From positions 62,001-126,000 of the forward strand of contig SUUG01000008.1 of the NCBI GenBank assembly GCA_015062655.1: a DNA stretch of 64,000 nt. The letters are read 5' to 3'. Of this stretch, positions 32,149-40,380 are shown one piece after another; position 1 is the stretch's first letter, and each line of letters opens with the position of its first letter. The notes under the pieces were generated by a model. It searched no databases and had not been told where the DNA came from. It saw only the letters and a program-made list of their open reading frames with translations. The translations under genes and the position numbers were made by a program. The DNA comes from Coriobacteriaceae bacterium. Its GTDB lineage: Bacteria; Actinomycetota; Coriobacteriia; Coriobacteriales; Coriobacteriaceae.

Positions 32149-32772
32149 CTACCTCACGTGCTCGCGAACGGTCGCGAGGAGCTGCTCGCGTTCGGCCGCG
32201 GGGACGGAATCGGGCAGGAACGCGTCTTCAAAGCCGTCGCGCTCGGCGAACCAGTACAGGTACCTGAGCCCGATGATCATCCCGAGGCATCCTCCCTGCT
32301 TCCGCTTGCACTCGATCAACGTCCCGCCCGGGCTCGTGCGGACGCGGCGCCACTCGGGCCACGGCTTGCACGTGCCTTGCATCTCGGAGTACTTGCATCC
32401 CACCGGGCCGTACAAGACCATGATGCCCTCATCGTCTACGGTTATGACCTGGCGAAATCCCTCCTCGTCCCCGCCGTGCGCACCCGCGTACTGACGCCAC
32501 GGAGCACGTCGGGAGAAGTCGAGCCAGGGCATGCGCCCCTTCACGAATGTGTAGATGAGGTTGTAGGCGCTCCACAAAACAGTAAACAACATGACAAGGA
32601 GCCCGAGCAAGACGCCTACGTCACCTTCCTGTATGGCGTATGGGATAAGCAGCAAAAAGGGACCGAGCATCAAGATCGAGAAGATGCTCGTCCCTTGCAC
32701 GGCGCGTAGGTCGCGCATCGAAACATGATCTCGATAGTTCTCATACGTGTACACATACTCAACGCGGCTCAT
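32149..32772 (-). CDS. Two-TM membrane protein with YcxB-like C-terminus, end of T7SS locus
   Basis: The ATG overlaps the end of the DUF4176 gene upstream by 14 bases. The 207-residue product has two adjacent membrane segments (~28-72: SIFSILMLGPFLLLIPYAI and VLLGLLVMLFTVLWSAYNLI). A cytoplasmic domain follows with I-T-V-D-D-E-G-I-M-V-L-Y-G and late W-F-A-E-R-D-G-F-E-D-A-F-L-P. The L-Y-W-F-x-x-R-D-x-F pattern resembles YcxB-type proteins. It is the last gene of the minus-strand cluster. A role as immunity protein or accessory is possible but unproved. Confidence 0.65.
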   Translation of the reverse strand: MSRVEYVYTYENYRDHVSMRDLRAVQGTSIFSILMLGPFLLLIPYAIQEGDVGVLLGLLVMLFTVLWSAYNLIYTFVKGRMPWLDFSRRAPWRQYAGAHGGDEEGFRQVITVDDEGIMVLYGPVGCKYSEMQGTCKPWPEWRRVRTSPGGTLIECKRKQGGCLGMIIGLRYLYWFAERDGFEDAFLPDSVPAAEREQLLATVREHVR

Positions 32773-33088
32773 GCGTCATCTCTCCCTCAACATCCATCTC
32801 AGCGGATCCGTCCACGCGCCCCGCGTCCACGGCCTCAAGCTGATCGACTACCATGGCAAAGCGCTCATCTTGGTATCCGATGTACACCACGCCCTCGATG
32901 CTCGATCGGTCGAACATCACGTCGCCGTCATTCCTGCCCCATCCCTCAGGGTAGGGCACGCCAAAGTAATCCCAGAGGGTGTCGCTCCCCTCCTCGTGCC
33001 CCAGGTACCCGAGGATCATGATGGGCTCCTCAAAGCCGCCCACCAAGACCACCGAGCCGATCGGGAGCCATCCGTCCGGTATAACCAT
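32759..33088 (-). CDS. DUF4176-type T7SS-associated protein, copy 1
   Basis: AAGGAGG precedes the ATG. The 109-residue product starts with the DUF4176 core L-P-I-G-S-V-V-L-V-G-G and P-I-M-I-L-G-Y, followed by W-D-Y-F-G-V-P-Y-P-E-G and F-D-R-S-S-I. Two paralogues in this locus (37383, 43577) share the same core. DUF4176 genes are typical neighbours of LXG-type effectors in Firmicutes. The C-terminal 25 residues are acidic and unlike the paralogues. Role not known; cytoplasmic. Confidence 0.8.
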   Translation of the reverse strand: MVIPDGWLPIGSVVLVGGFEEPIMILGYLGHEEGSDTLWDYFGVPYPEGWGRNDGDVMFDRSSIEGVVYIGYQDERFAMVVDQLEAVDAGRVDGSAEMDVEGEMTHEPR

Positions 33089-33113
33089 GCAGCCTCCTTA
33101 TGCAAACGATCGA

Positions 33114-33587
33114 TCATCCGTTGTAGCGCGCGATCTGGTAAGACACCCTGTCCGCCTGCTGGCGCGCGGTGCTCGCGCGCCGTGCGGCATCGGCATACGA
33201 CAGACGCGCATCCGTTAAGGACCCGTTGATCAAGGACGCCGATGCCTCAAGCTCGCCCACGAGGGCCTGCGCGGCGGCATAGGCCTGCTCCGCATTGGGC
33301 ACGTTGGCAGATCCGAGCGCGATGACCGCGGCCCGCGCATCCTCAACGAGCGCGGCGGAGACCGCGTCGCCGAGCTTGGAGAGATCCTGATCGGCGTCGC
33401 GCGCCGTTGAGATCAGGTTCCAGCACGCCTCGGCGACATCGCGCGCGCTCTGCAGCTGTCCCTGCACGTGGTTTAGGTCGGCCTCGAGTGCCGTGACGCG
33501 AGCGGAATGATCCTGCGCTCGACCGCTCCAATACAAAGCGTCGTTCACATAAGATCTCCGGTCGCTTTCCAATGATGCAAGACTCAT
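33114..33587 (-). CDS. Coiled-coil T7SS accessory protein (YwqH/DUF5082-like)
   Basis: The start overlaps the stop of the preceding gene (ATGA). The 157-residue product is almost wholly helical with heptads (ARVTALEADLNHVQGQLQSA; QAYAAAQALVGELEASAS) and ends in A-R-Y-N-G. There is no W-x-G motif. Length and pattern fit the small helical proteins that accompany LXG effectors. It may pair with an effector N-terminus. Confidence 0.6.
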   Translation of the reverse strand: MSLASLESDRRSYVNDALYWSGRAQDHSARVTALEADLNHVQGQLQSARDVAEACWNLISTARDADQDLSKLGDAVSAALVEDARAAVIALGSANVPNAEQAYAAAQALVGELEASASLINGSLTDARLSYADAARRASTARQQADRVSYQIARYNG

Positions 33588-34549
33588 GGGGCCTCCGTTC
33601 CATCATCGGGCTCGGGCGGGAAGTCGTGGAAGTCGGTCATGTAGGCGAGCAGGTCGAAGCCGGGGGGCAGGAACTCGACGCAGACGAAGCTGTCCGTCCT
33701 GCACGCGGCGCCGGGCCTCTCCGGCCCCTCCACCACCCCGTACGCCTCGACCACGCTCACCCTGATCGCCGGGTGGAGGACGGCGACCTTCGTCCGGAGC
33801 CCCGGACCGTCCGCATTCACCATCTTGAAGTCGCAGACGCCCTCGGGCTCGAGGTAGGAGGAGTCGCGGTAATCAACTGAGCTGAATTCCAGAGAGCCGC
33901 CGATAAGGGATCCGCTCCTCCCGATCCACGGGACGAGCCCACGGAGCGGCTCCTCGGGCATGCCCATCATCCGGCAGGCCGCCATCGCCTTCCCGACATC
34001 CCCCGCTCTGAGGGCGGGCAGGACCCAGTTACTCACATTTGCGGAGAACCGGTAGCTCGCCGGCTCGGGCGCGGGGAAGACGGGCGGGAGCCCGAAGATG
34101 CGCTCGACCTTCCCGGGCCAGGTCGACCGCTCCCCGAGCGGGACGATGCGGAAGCCGCCCCTCCTGTCGGCCTTGACGAGGGCGGTGGCGCGGTCCCCGT
34201 CGATTGTGACGGAGGCCGTGCGCGTGTCGCGCCGGGACTTCGGATAGTGTCCGTCCGCGATCATCACCCCGAGGGAGGAGAGCGGCCCCACGGCCGCCGC
34301 GAGCTCGTCGGAGGGGGTCCCCGAGGCGTCCACGAGGCCGAGGGGGGCCAGGCGGGCCACCATGTCCTCGCGCCAAGGGGCCCCGCGGTGGCGGGCGTAG
34401 CCCACGATGTCGAAGGTGAACTGCGTGAGGGCGAGGCCCATGGAGTCGACCCCGCCGATCAGCAGGAAGATGTCCTCCCGCGTGAAGCGGACCTCCTCGA
34501 GCGGCGTGTCCGCCGGCTGCGCGTGCCTGCGCGTCAGGAACTCGAACAT
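33584..34549 (-). CDS. T7SS-locus protein, EspG-like in layout, duplicate 2
   Basis: The ATG overlaps the previous gene's stop by 16 bases. Of 321 residues, the first ~165 are almost identical to the upstream duplicate (34534-35508), while the C-terminal half differs with shared islands (SSYLEPEGV, EAYGVVEGPERPG, FLPPGFDLLAY). The layout L-T-Q-F, L-A-P-L-G-L-V-D and A-A-A-V-G-P-L is reminiscent of EspG chaperones of mycobacterial ESX systems. The match is weak and could be fortuitous. No signal or membrane segment is present. Confidence 0.6.
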   Translation of the reverse strand: MFEFLTRRHAQPADTPLEEVRFTREDIFLLIGGVDSMGLALTQFTFDIVGYARHRGAPWREDMVARLAPLGLVDASGTPSDELAAAVGPLSSLGVMIADGHYPKSRRDTRTASVTIDGDRATALVKADRRGGFRIVPLGERSTWPGKVERIFGLPPVFPAPEPASYRFSANVSNWVLPALRAGDVGKAMAACRMMGMPEEPLRGLVPWIGRSGSLIGGSLEFSSVDYRDSSYLEPEGVCDFKMVNADGPGLRTKVAVLHPAIRVSVVEAYGVVEGPERPGAACRTDSFVCVEFLPPGFDLLAYMTDFHDFPPEPDDGTEAP

Positions 34550-35508
34550 GATGTCCCCTCCTCGCCGGGCTCGGGCGGGATGTCGTAGAAGTCGGTCACG
34601 TAGGCGAGCAGGTCGAAGCCGGGGGGCAGGAAGTCGACGCAGACGAAGCTGTCAATCCTGCACGGGTAGCCGGGCCTCTCCGGCCCCTCCACCACCCCGT
34701 ACGCCTCGGTGAAGCTCACGCCAATAGCGGGATGGAGTATGGAATGCATCGTATGAAACCTCGGACTGTCCGCGAGCACCATCCTGAAGTCGTAGACGCC
34801 CTCGGGCTCGAGGTAGGAAGAGCCCCGGTAGTCCAAAGAGCAGAAGATGAGTGCATCCCGCAAGATGGACCCCCTCCGCCCGACCCACGGGACGAGGCTG
34901 CAGAGCGGCTCCGCGGGCAGGCCCATGAGGTCGCAGGCGGCCCGGACGCGGCCCACGTCGCCGGCGCGCATAGCCGCCCCGAGGCCCTTGCTCACCCCAA
35001 TCGAGAACCGGTAGCTCGCCGGCTCGGGCGCGGGGAAGACGGGAGGGAGGCCGAAGATGCGCTCGACCTTCCCGGGCCAGGTCGACCGCTCCCCGAGCGG
35101 GACGATGCGGAAGCCGCCCCTCCTGTCGGCCTTGACGAGGGCGGTGGCGCGGTCCCCGTCGATGGAGACCGAGGCGGTGCGGGGGTCGCGCCGGGAGGTG
35201 GGGTGATCCCCGTCCGTGAACATCACCCCGAGGGAGGAGAGCGGCCCCACGGCCGCCGCGAGCTCGTCGGAGGGTGTCCCCGAGGCGTCCACGAGGCCGA
35301 GGGGGGCCAGGCGGGCCACCATGTCCTCGCGCCAAGGGGCCCCGCGGTGGCGGGCGTAGCCCACGATGTCGAAGGTGAACTGCGTGAGGGCGAAGCCCAT
35401 GGAGTCGAAGCCCCCGGCCAGCAGGAAGATATCCTCCCGCGTGAAGCGGACCTCCTCGAGCGGCGTGTCCGCCGGCTGCGCGTGCCTCCTGGTCATGAAC
35501 TCGAACAT
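34534..35508 (-). CDS. T7SS-locus protein, EspG-like in layout, duplicate 1
   Basis: ATG 35508 has GGAAGGGG upstream; the longer open frame is a shadow of the next gene. The 324-residue product is the tandem partner of the gene at 33584 with a near-identical N-terminal half and a diverged C-terminal half. It ends in an E/S-rich tail (EEGTSCSSS). It directly follows the glycine-rich effector-like gene, so it may be its chaperone or immunity factor. Inference only. Confidence 0.6.
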   Translation of the reverse strand: MFEFMTRRHAQPADTPLEEVRFTREDIFLLAGGFDSMGFALTQFTFDIVGYARHRGAPWREDMVARLAPLGLVDASGTPSDELAAAVGPLSSLGVMFTDGDHPTSRRDPRTASVSIDGDRATALVKADRRGGFRIVPLGERSTWPGKVERIFGLPPVFPAPEPASYRFSIGVSKGLGAAMRAGDVGRVRAACDLMGLPAEPLCSLVPWVGRRGSILRDALIFCSLDYRGSSYLEPEGVYDFRMVLADSPRFHTMHSILHPAIGVSFTEAYGVVEGPERPGYPCRIDSFVCVDFLPPGFDLLAYVTDFYDIPPEPGEEGTSCSSS

Positions 35509-35524
35509 GATGCTGAACCCCTTC

Positions 35525-36949
35525 CTATCCGCCGAAGAGCGACCCGATGGCGTCGAGCGCGCCCGAGACCGCCCCCTTGACCGCGCCGGTGACGCCCGCG
35601 TCGTCGGCCGCCCGGAACGCCCAGTCGAGGGCCGCGTCGACCGCGCAGCCCGCGGCGAACCCCGCCGCGACACCGAGGGGGCCGCCCACGAAGCCCGCGA
35701 GGGCCCCGGCCGCGGCGCCCGCGCCGAACCGCACGGCGCCCTTGGCGACCTCCGCACCGGCGGCGCCGATCTTGTCGGAGAGGTCGCCCGGCTCCGACTC
35801 GAAGGCCGCGCCGGCGCGCGCCACGGTGTCGATGACGCTCAGGGCCGAGCCGACGTAGCCGAGGCCCTTGGCCGCGCCCTTGGCGTGCTTCGAGAGCTCG
35901 GATGCTTCAGAGAGCTCCGATATACTTGCTTTTCCGCCGAACCCCAGCCGCCCGCCGATCCCCTTCATCAGCCCGAGCGCGTCCTCGCCGGCCTCGGCCC
36001 AGTTGCTCGGCTTCAGCCAGTCCGTGCACTCGCCGACGAACGCCCTGCCGACGTCCGGGAGCGTGGGCGGGCCGCCGCGCGTCCAGCGCAGGAGCGAGCC
36101 CTTGGGCGCCGGGCCCGGGACCCGGTACCCGCCGGCGCGGCCCTCCCAGGGAGGCCTCACGTTGCGCTTGGTGGCGGCGAGGGCATCGGCCAGCCACGCG
36201 AGATCCCCCGGACGGGTCCCCGCTCCCGCCTCGATGGCCGACGCGGCGACGCGCAGCCCGAGGTCGGCGCCGCCGATAGCGGCGAACCCGCCGGAGCCGG
36301 AGATCTCCTCGAGGCGCCGCCCGAGGTCGGCCCTCACGCGGGCCTCGACGGAGGCGTCGATGAGGGAGGCGGGGTCGAGGCGCGAGGCGAACTCCCCCTC
36401 GAACGCCTCCACGGCCGCCTCGTAGGCGGCGAGGCCCTCCCCGAGGCGGTCGAGGGCGGCGCCCCCGGCCACGACCCCCGCCGAGAGGGCGCCGAGCGCG
36501 GCGCGCACCGCCCCGCCTCCCTCGAGCCCCCCGAGCAGGTCCCCGACCCGGGTGGCGCCGTCGGCGAGGGCGCGCAGCGAGCCCTGCGCCCCCGAGAGGG
36601 CGGCCGCGGCCGGGGCGGAGCCGTCGAGGGTGGCGCGGCGCGGGCTCGCGGGCTGGGCGCCGACGGCCGCGAGCGCCGCGTCGCGCGCCGGGAGGACGGA
36701 GCCCTCGACCTCCGCGAGGGCGTCGCGGCAGCCAGCGGCCATGTCCGAGATCCCGTACCCGATTTCGCGTGCGCCGCACTCGATCGCGGCCCACGCCCGG
36801 CCGCCCTCCGTGGCCCAGGCGCCAGACATGAGGTGGAGGAAGCCCGTGTTGGCATCGGACATCCTCCCGACGCTCGCGCCCACCTCCCCCTCGACGGCGG
36901 CGATGGCGCCCGCGGCGCGCGAGAGGGCGTCGGCGTCCACCCTGAACAC
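35525..36949 (-). CDS. T7SS effector-like protein with C-terminal glycine-zipper region
   Basis: The start is GTG 36949 with GGAGGGGG upstream. In the 474-residue product the first ~120 residues are helical and WXG-like (GAWATEGGRAW in place of W-x-G). A helical middle follows to ~250, then a W-rich linker (SLLRWTRGGPPTLPD). The last ~110 residues are Gly/Ala-rich small-residue helices (RFGAGAAAGALAGFVGGPLG; GVAAGFAAGCAVDAALDWAF). Such glycine zippers can insert into membranes, as in TspA-type depolarising toxins. No nuclease motif is seen. The following tandem genes may protect the producer. Confidence 0.65.
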   Translation of the reverse strand: MFRVDADALSRAAGAIAAVEGEVGASVGRMSDANTGFLHLMSGAWATEGGRAWAAIECGAREIGYGISDMAAGCRDALAEVEGSVLPARDAALAAVGAQPASPRRATLDGSAPAAAALSGAQGSLRALADGATRVGDLLGGLEGGGAVRAALGALSAGVVAGGAALDRLGEGLAAYEAAVEAFEGEFASRLDPASLIDASVEARVRADLGRRLEEISGSGGFAAIGGADLGLRVAASAIEAGAGTRPGDLAWLADALAATKRNVRPPWEGRAGGYRVPGPAPKGSLLRWTRGGPPTLPDVGRAFVGECTDWLKPSNWAEAGEDALGLMKGIGGRLGFGGKASISELSEASELSKHAKGAAKGLGYVGSALSVIDTVARAGAAFESEPGDLSDKIGAAGAEVAKGAVRFGAGAAAGALAGFVGGPLGVAAGFAAGCAVDAALDWAFRAADDAGVTGAVKGAVSGALDAIGSLFGG

Positions 36950-36952
36950 GGG

Positions 36953-37393
36953 CTACCCCCTCCCCAGCTGGCTCGAGGCGTTGCTCGAGTAGGAGGTCGC
37001 ATGCGCCGCGGAGGCGCCGGCGGCGGCCGTGCGGGCCTTCGCCGCGGACGCAGAGCCGGTGGACGGCAGCTGATCTGCCGCGTTGGTGCTGTAGAGGCGG
37101 CCCTCCGTATAGGATGCGGCGATTGCCATGTCGGCGTCCACGAAGGCATCCGCACCGGTCTTCACATAGCCCGAGATGGCCAGAACGGCATCCTCAAGCT
37201 CGGTCAGGCGCTTGACGGCCTCCTCGAACGCAGCCATGGCAGCCGTTGCCGCCCGACCTTCCCAGCTGCTCGGGAGCGTATCGCGCAGCTCCCCAAGGGA
37301 GCGCGCGGCATCGTTGATCGCCCGGGCCTCCTCGTTGTAGCTGGTGACGACCGAAAGGGCCTCATCCCGGTCGACGTAAATCTCACCGGCCAT
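36953..37393 (-). CDS. WXG100-like small secreted protein
   Basis: The start overlaps the DUF4176 gene end by 11 bases. The 146-residue product has a helical N-terminal part with the W-x-G turn (LPSSWEGRAA). The C-terminus is Ser/Ala/Thr-rich and flexible (QLPSTGSASAAKARTAAAG). Placed directly before the effector-like gene, it may be its secretion partner. There is no classic C-terminal Y-x3-D/E. Confidence 0.7.
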   Translation of the reverse strand: MAGEIYVDRDEALSVVTSYNEEARAINDAARSLGELRDTLPSSWEGRAATAAMAAFEEAVKRLTELEDAVLAISGYVKTGADAFVDADMAIAASYTEGRLYSTNAADQLPSTGSASAAKARTAAAGASAAHATSYSSNASSQLGRG

Positions 37394-37712
37394 CCCAGCT
37401 CACCTGACCCGCCTCTTGCGATCCGGTTCTGATCCGCTCGAAAGCGGCCTCGCCCTTGCCGAGCGCCGCCTGGAAGGCGCAGCCCTCGGCGTCGAGCAGC
37501 CCTACCTGGTGGATCTCCTCGATGAGCCCCCTGTCGAAGAAGTAACCCTCCCGCGGGTTCCTCCGGCCCTCGGGGTAGGCGACGCCGATGTAATCGCAAT
37601 AGCGCCCGGTGCTTCCGTCGAGCGCCATGTACCCGGCGATCATCACCGGGCGGGAACCGCCCACAAGCGTAACGACCGATCCGATAGGCAACCAATCGCC
37701 TCTCGTGAGCAT
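37383..37712 (-). CDS. DUF4176-type T7SS-associated protein, copy 2
   Basis: ATG 37712 follows GGGAGGGGG. The 109-residue product has the core L-P-I-G-S-V-V-T-L-V-G-G, P-V-M-I-A-G-Y and Y-C-D-Y-I-G-V-A-Y-P-E-G with F-D-R-G-L-I. It opens the second effector cassette (37712-32149) and is preceded by its own promoter-like box. See copies at 32759 and 43577. Confidence 0.8.
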   Translation of the reverse strand: MLTRGDWLPIGSVVTLVGGSRPVMIAGYMALDGSTGRYCDYIGVAYPEGRRNPREGYFFDRGLIEEIHQVGLLDAEGCAFQAALGKGEAAFERIRTGSQEAGQVSWDGR

Positions 37713-37745
37713 GCCCCCTCCCATCATACGAGACTATATATTGAT

Positions 37746-37751
37746 ATTATA
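37746..37751 (-). promoter_or_regulatory. Candidate -10 box of the second effector cassette
   Basis: The minus strand reads TATAAT, 34 bases before the start at 37712, in an AT-rich gap within GC-rich DNA. The -35 is not clear. Confidence 0.45.
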
Positions 37752-37865
37752 CGACGGTTTAGGGAAAGGCGCCGCTAAAAACGTAGAGTAACCCGCCTGT
37801 TAGCCATCTAAACCCGATATCGACTCCAGACCCATATCAAGCATCACCAGACTGCACGAATTAAG

Positions 37866-37887
37866 AGACGGTTATCTATATCCGTCT
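37866..37887 (-). terminator. Short hairpin after the FHA gene
   Basis: The arms agacgg / ccgtct surround an AT-rich loop right after the stop of the gene at 37888. On the minus strand it is followed by cttaatt. It may end the core operon. Confidence 0.4.
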
Positions 37888-39024
37888 TCAAACAGAACGG
37901 GCGGTTGCTGATGGGTCCGCACCGTACGAGTCCGCGCAGATGGAGAAGAGCTCGTCCGCTAGGCGGAACTCCTGCCCTTCGGCGATCCGGTAGGGTCGAT
38001 GGGGGGCCAGCCGCACCCCGTCCACGAAGGTGCCGTTCGCCGAGCCCAGATCGACCAGATACGGCCCGGGCAGCTCGACCCGGATGTGCTGCCGGCTCAT
38101 GCTGGCGTTCCCCGGCAGCGTCACGTCGCATCGCTCGGACCGTCCCACCACGGCCGAGGGTGAGGGAAGCGCATACCGGCTGCCGTCGCTCAGGCGCTTG
38201 AGCACAAAGCGAGGCTCCTCATGTGCGGCGGCAGCAAATGGCCCGGAGCCGACGCCCTCCGCGACCGCACGGGCAACCGGCCGCGGGGCCGGTTTCCCCA
38301 CGAACATCGCGACCGGATCGACCGTCAGGGCCCCGCCATCCAAGGGAGCGCCCTCGTCAGGTGCCCCCGACGCGCCAGCCGCCGCCCGCGTGAGCGCACC
38401 GGATGGGAAGTGGCCCGCAAAGGGAGCGCCGCCCGGCGAGCCGCACCCATCGGCAGGTGACGCCGTCATGCCAAACGAGGTGGCCAGGAAGGAATCGAAA
38501 TCCTTGAGGGCGAGCACCGACGACCGGCGGGCGAAATCCTCCACCGCACGGCGGGCGGCATCGTCCTCCTCGAGCACCAGCCGAACGCGGCGGCGCTGCC
38601 CGAGGTACGCCAGCAGCTCGAGCGGGGCGCCCGCCCCCTCGACCCGGGAGAACGGGATGAAGGCGAACCGCATGCGCCCCAGTGAGTCAACGCGCACCCG
38701 AGAGGGCGTGAAGCAGACGTTGCCCTGAGGCAGGCCCTCTCGCACGCACAGGGCCATCACGTCGCGCAGGGATCGCAGAAGCGTCCGGTATTGGACCCCG
38801 GAAAGCGTCGCACCCAGGTATGAATCGAGTGGGACGAGACCCGACACCCCGTAATAGAACACACCGGCGACCTCATCCTCCTCACCCGATCGCGGGACGA
38901 TCAGCGCCGCGTCGCCCACCGCGCGGATGCGCGCGAGCAGGTTGAAGTCGACCTCGTCGCGCTTCCCCACCTTGAGGACGAGGGCCTCGACGCGGCGGCT
39001 GTACTTGAGATTCAAACCGGCCAC
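37888..39024 (-). CDS. DUF6382-type pseudokinase-like protein with C-terminal FHA domain
   Basis: The start is GTG 39024 with TAGGAGG upstream. Of 378 residues, ~1-190 resemble the DUF6382 fold (LDSYLGATLSGVQYRTLLRS; QGNVCFTPSRVRVDSLGRMR), which by pattern looks like an EssB-type kinase-like domain without catalytic residues. A linker (~190-280, Ala/Gly-rich) follows. The FHA domain (~285-370) is canonical: V-V-G-R-S, S-R-Q-H-I and S-A-N-G-T-F-V-D-G. It should bind phosphothreonine made by the kinase at 54021. No membrane segment is seen, unlike EssB. Confidence 0.8.
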   Translation of the reverse strand: MAGLNLKYSRRVEALVLKVGKRDEVDFNLLARIRAVGDAALIVPRSGEEDEVAGVFYYGVSGLVPLDSYLGATLSGVQYRTLLRSLRDVMALCVREGLPQGNVCFTPSRVRVDSLGRMRFAFIPFSRVEGAGAPLELLAYLGQRRRVRLVLEEDDAARRAVEDFARRSSVLALKDFDSFLATSFGMTASPADGCGSPGGAPFAGHFPSGALTRAAAGASGAPDEGAPLDGGALTVDPVAMFVGKPAPRPVARAVAEGVGSGPFAAAAHEEPRFVLKRLSDGSRYALPSPSAVVGRSERCDVTLPGNASMSRQHIRVELPGPYLVDLGSANGTFVDGVRLAPHRPYRIAEGQEFRLADELFSICADSYGADPSATARSV

Positions 39025-39033
39025 GCCAACCTC

Positions 39034-39315
39034 CTAGGCGAGGGCGAGCGAGGAGCCGTCAACGAGGGTCCCCTGCTCAACCAGGTTGCGGACGATCTCC
39101 CGAGGGTTCAGCAGATCCCCGGCCGCGCTGCTCGCGGAATCGATGAGCACGAGGGCCGGGGCGGCACCGGGAAGGTAGGATCCCCGCTCGCGGGAACCGA
39201 GGATCTCCGAGATCATGCGCGCCGCCTCCTCGACCGCCATATCGAGCGGAACGCGGAACTCATAGCGGCGCCGCGTCGCCGGCAGCAGAACGGACACGAG
39301 CACCTTGTCTTTCAT
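39034..39315 (-). CDS. EsaB/YukD-like ubiquitin-fold protein
   Basis: GGAGG precedes the ATG. The 93-residue product starts V-L-V-S-V-L-L-P-A-T-R-R-R-Y-E-F-R-V-P-L-D-M, the beta-hairpin pattern of YukD-type proteins. L-V-E-Q-G-T-L-V-D-G-S-S-L-A-L-A closes the fold. EsaB is a small cytoplasmic component of T7SSb machines. It is immediately followed by the FHA gene. Confidence 0.8.
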   Translation of the reverse strand: MKDKVLVSVLLPATRRRYEFRVPLDMAVEEAARMISEILGSRERGSYLPGAAPALVLIDSASSAAGDLLNPREIVRNLVEQGTLVDGSSLALA

Positions 39316-39341
39316 GCGAGCCTCCGAGCGAATGGTCGATG

Positions 39342-39698
39342 CTAGCGCGAACCGCCCCCGAGGATCTCGGCGATGGTGGTTGGCTTATCGCCTGCGAGAT
39401 CCCAGAACCCCGTATGGACGCCCTTCTCGTACACCCAGCAGAGATCCGTTCCATAGGGGGCGTCGAAGAACTCGAGCAGGGCCGGCGCGAGGCGCGCGAT
39501 GGACGACGCCGCGAGCACCTCGAAGTTGGCCGGGTTCGAGACGAAGTCCTGGTCATCCTCCACGGAATAGATCGTCCAACCGTTGAGCTGGGGAATCGGC
39601 GACTCCTCGCGGAACGTGTAGCCAACCGGCTTCCCCGCGGACACGTTCTTCGATACGACGAACCCGCCGTAGGCGCTGTTGGGATCGGCTGCTGCCAT
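39342..39698 (-). CDS. DUF2185 (Imm33-like) candidate immunity protein
   Basis: AAGGAGG lies before ATG 39698. The 118-residue product has G-G-F-V-V-S-K-N-V-x-x-G-K-P-V-G-Y-T-F-R-E-E, N-G-W-T-I-Y-S-V-E-D-D-Q and the end L-A-P-A-L-L-E-F-F, the DUF2185 pattern. Members occur in polymorphic toxin loci. It lies two genes after the nuclease toxin and could be a second immunity gene or a leftover from another toxin. Confidence 0.75.
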   Translation of the reverse strand: MAAADPNSAYGGFVVSKNVSAGKPVGYTFREESPIPQLNGWTIYSVEDDQDFVSNPANFEVLAASSIARLAPALLEFFDAPYGTDLCWVYEKGVHTGFWDLAGDKPTTIAEILGGGSR

Positions 39699-39758
39699 GA
39701 TTGCCTCCTTGTTGCCCACGCCCCGCTGCGGGGCGTATTACCATCCTACACCCGCCCG

Positions 39759-40373
39759 CTATGCGCGGGAGCGCTCGAACTCCTCCACGATGTCGACGAA
39801 GCCGCGGCGGAAGCTGAGCTCCCGCGCGTAGTCGAGCGGGGTCCTGCCGAAGGTGTTCACGTGCCGCGGGTCGGCACCCAACCGGAGAAGGGCGAGGTAG
39901 ATGGGCCTCAGCTCCTCGGTCCTGCCCTTCGTGTTCCTCACCGCGTAGCCGAGGGGGGTCTCCTTGTAGTTGTCCTCGGCCGAGGCGTCCGCCCCGGCCC
40001 CCAGGAGCAGATCCGTCATGGCGACGAGGTACGGGACGGGGCGCGGGAACATGTCGAAGAGGAGGAGGTGCAGGGGCGTCATGCCGCGCTCGGACCGGCC
40101 GTTCGGATCGGCGCCATGGTCGAGCAGCCACCGGGCGACGTCGAGCCGGCCCTCGGGGTCTCGGCGACTGCCCGCGCAGTGGCCGAGGAGCGTGAATCTG
40201 TTTCTCGCATTCGGGTCCCCTTGGTAGAGGCGCTCCATATCCTCCACCGCGCCGCAGTCCGCGGCATCAAACTGATCCAGAATCGGAGTCGTGAAGACGC
40301 CCGTAGGGCCCTCATCTTCAAAAACCCTCCGATACGTCCCAAGCCTTTCGTTGTATTCCACATAGCGTCTCAT
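39759..40373 (-). CDS. Ankyrin-repeat protein, candidate toxin immunity
   Basis: The start lies eight bases after the toxin stop. The 204-residue product contains about four ankyrin repeats (ARWLLDHGADPNGRSERGMT, then P-L-H-L-L-L; TDLLLGAGADASAEDNYKET; LALLRLGADPRHVNTFGRT). Ankyrin proteins are known as immunity factors directly following polymorphic toxins. No signal peptide is present, so it stays in the producer's cytoplasm where a nuclease would act. Confidence 0.8.
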   Translation of the reverse strand: MRRYVEYNERLGTYRRVFEDEGPTGVFTTPILDQFDAADCGAVEDMERLYQGDPNARNRFTLLGHCAGSRRDPEGRLDVARWLLDHGADPNGRSERGMTPLHLLLFDMFPRPVPYLVAMTDLLLGAGADASAEDNYKETPLGYAVRNTKGRTEELRPIYLALLRLGADPRHVNTFGRTPLDYARELSFRRGFVDIVEEFERSRA

Positions 40374-40380
40374 CGCTCTA

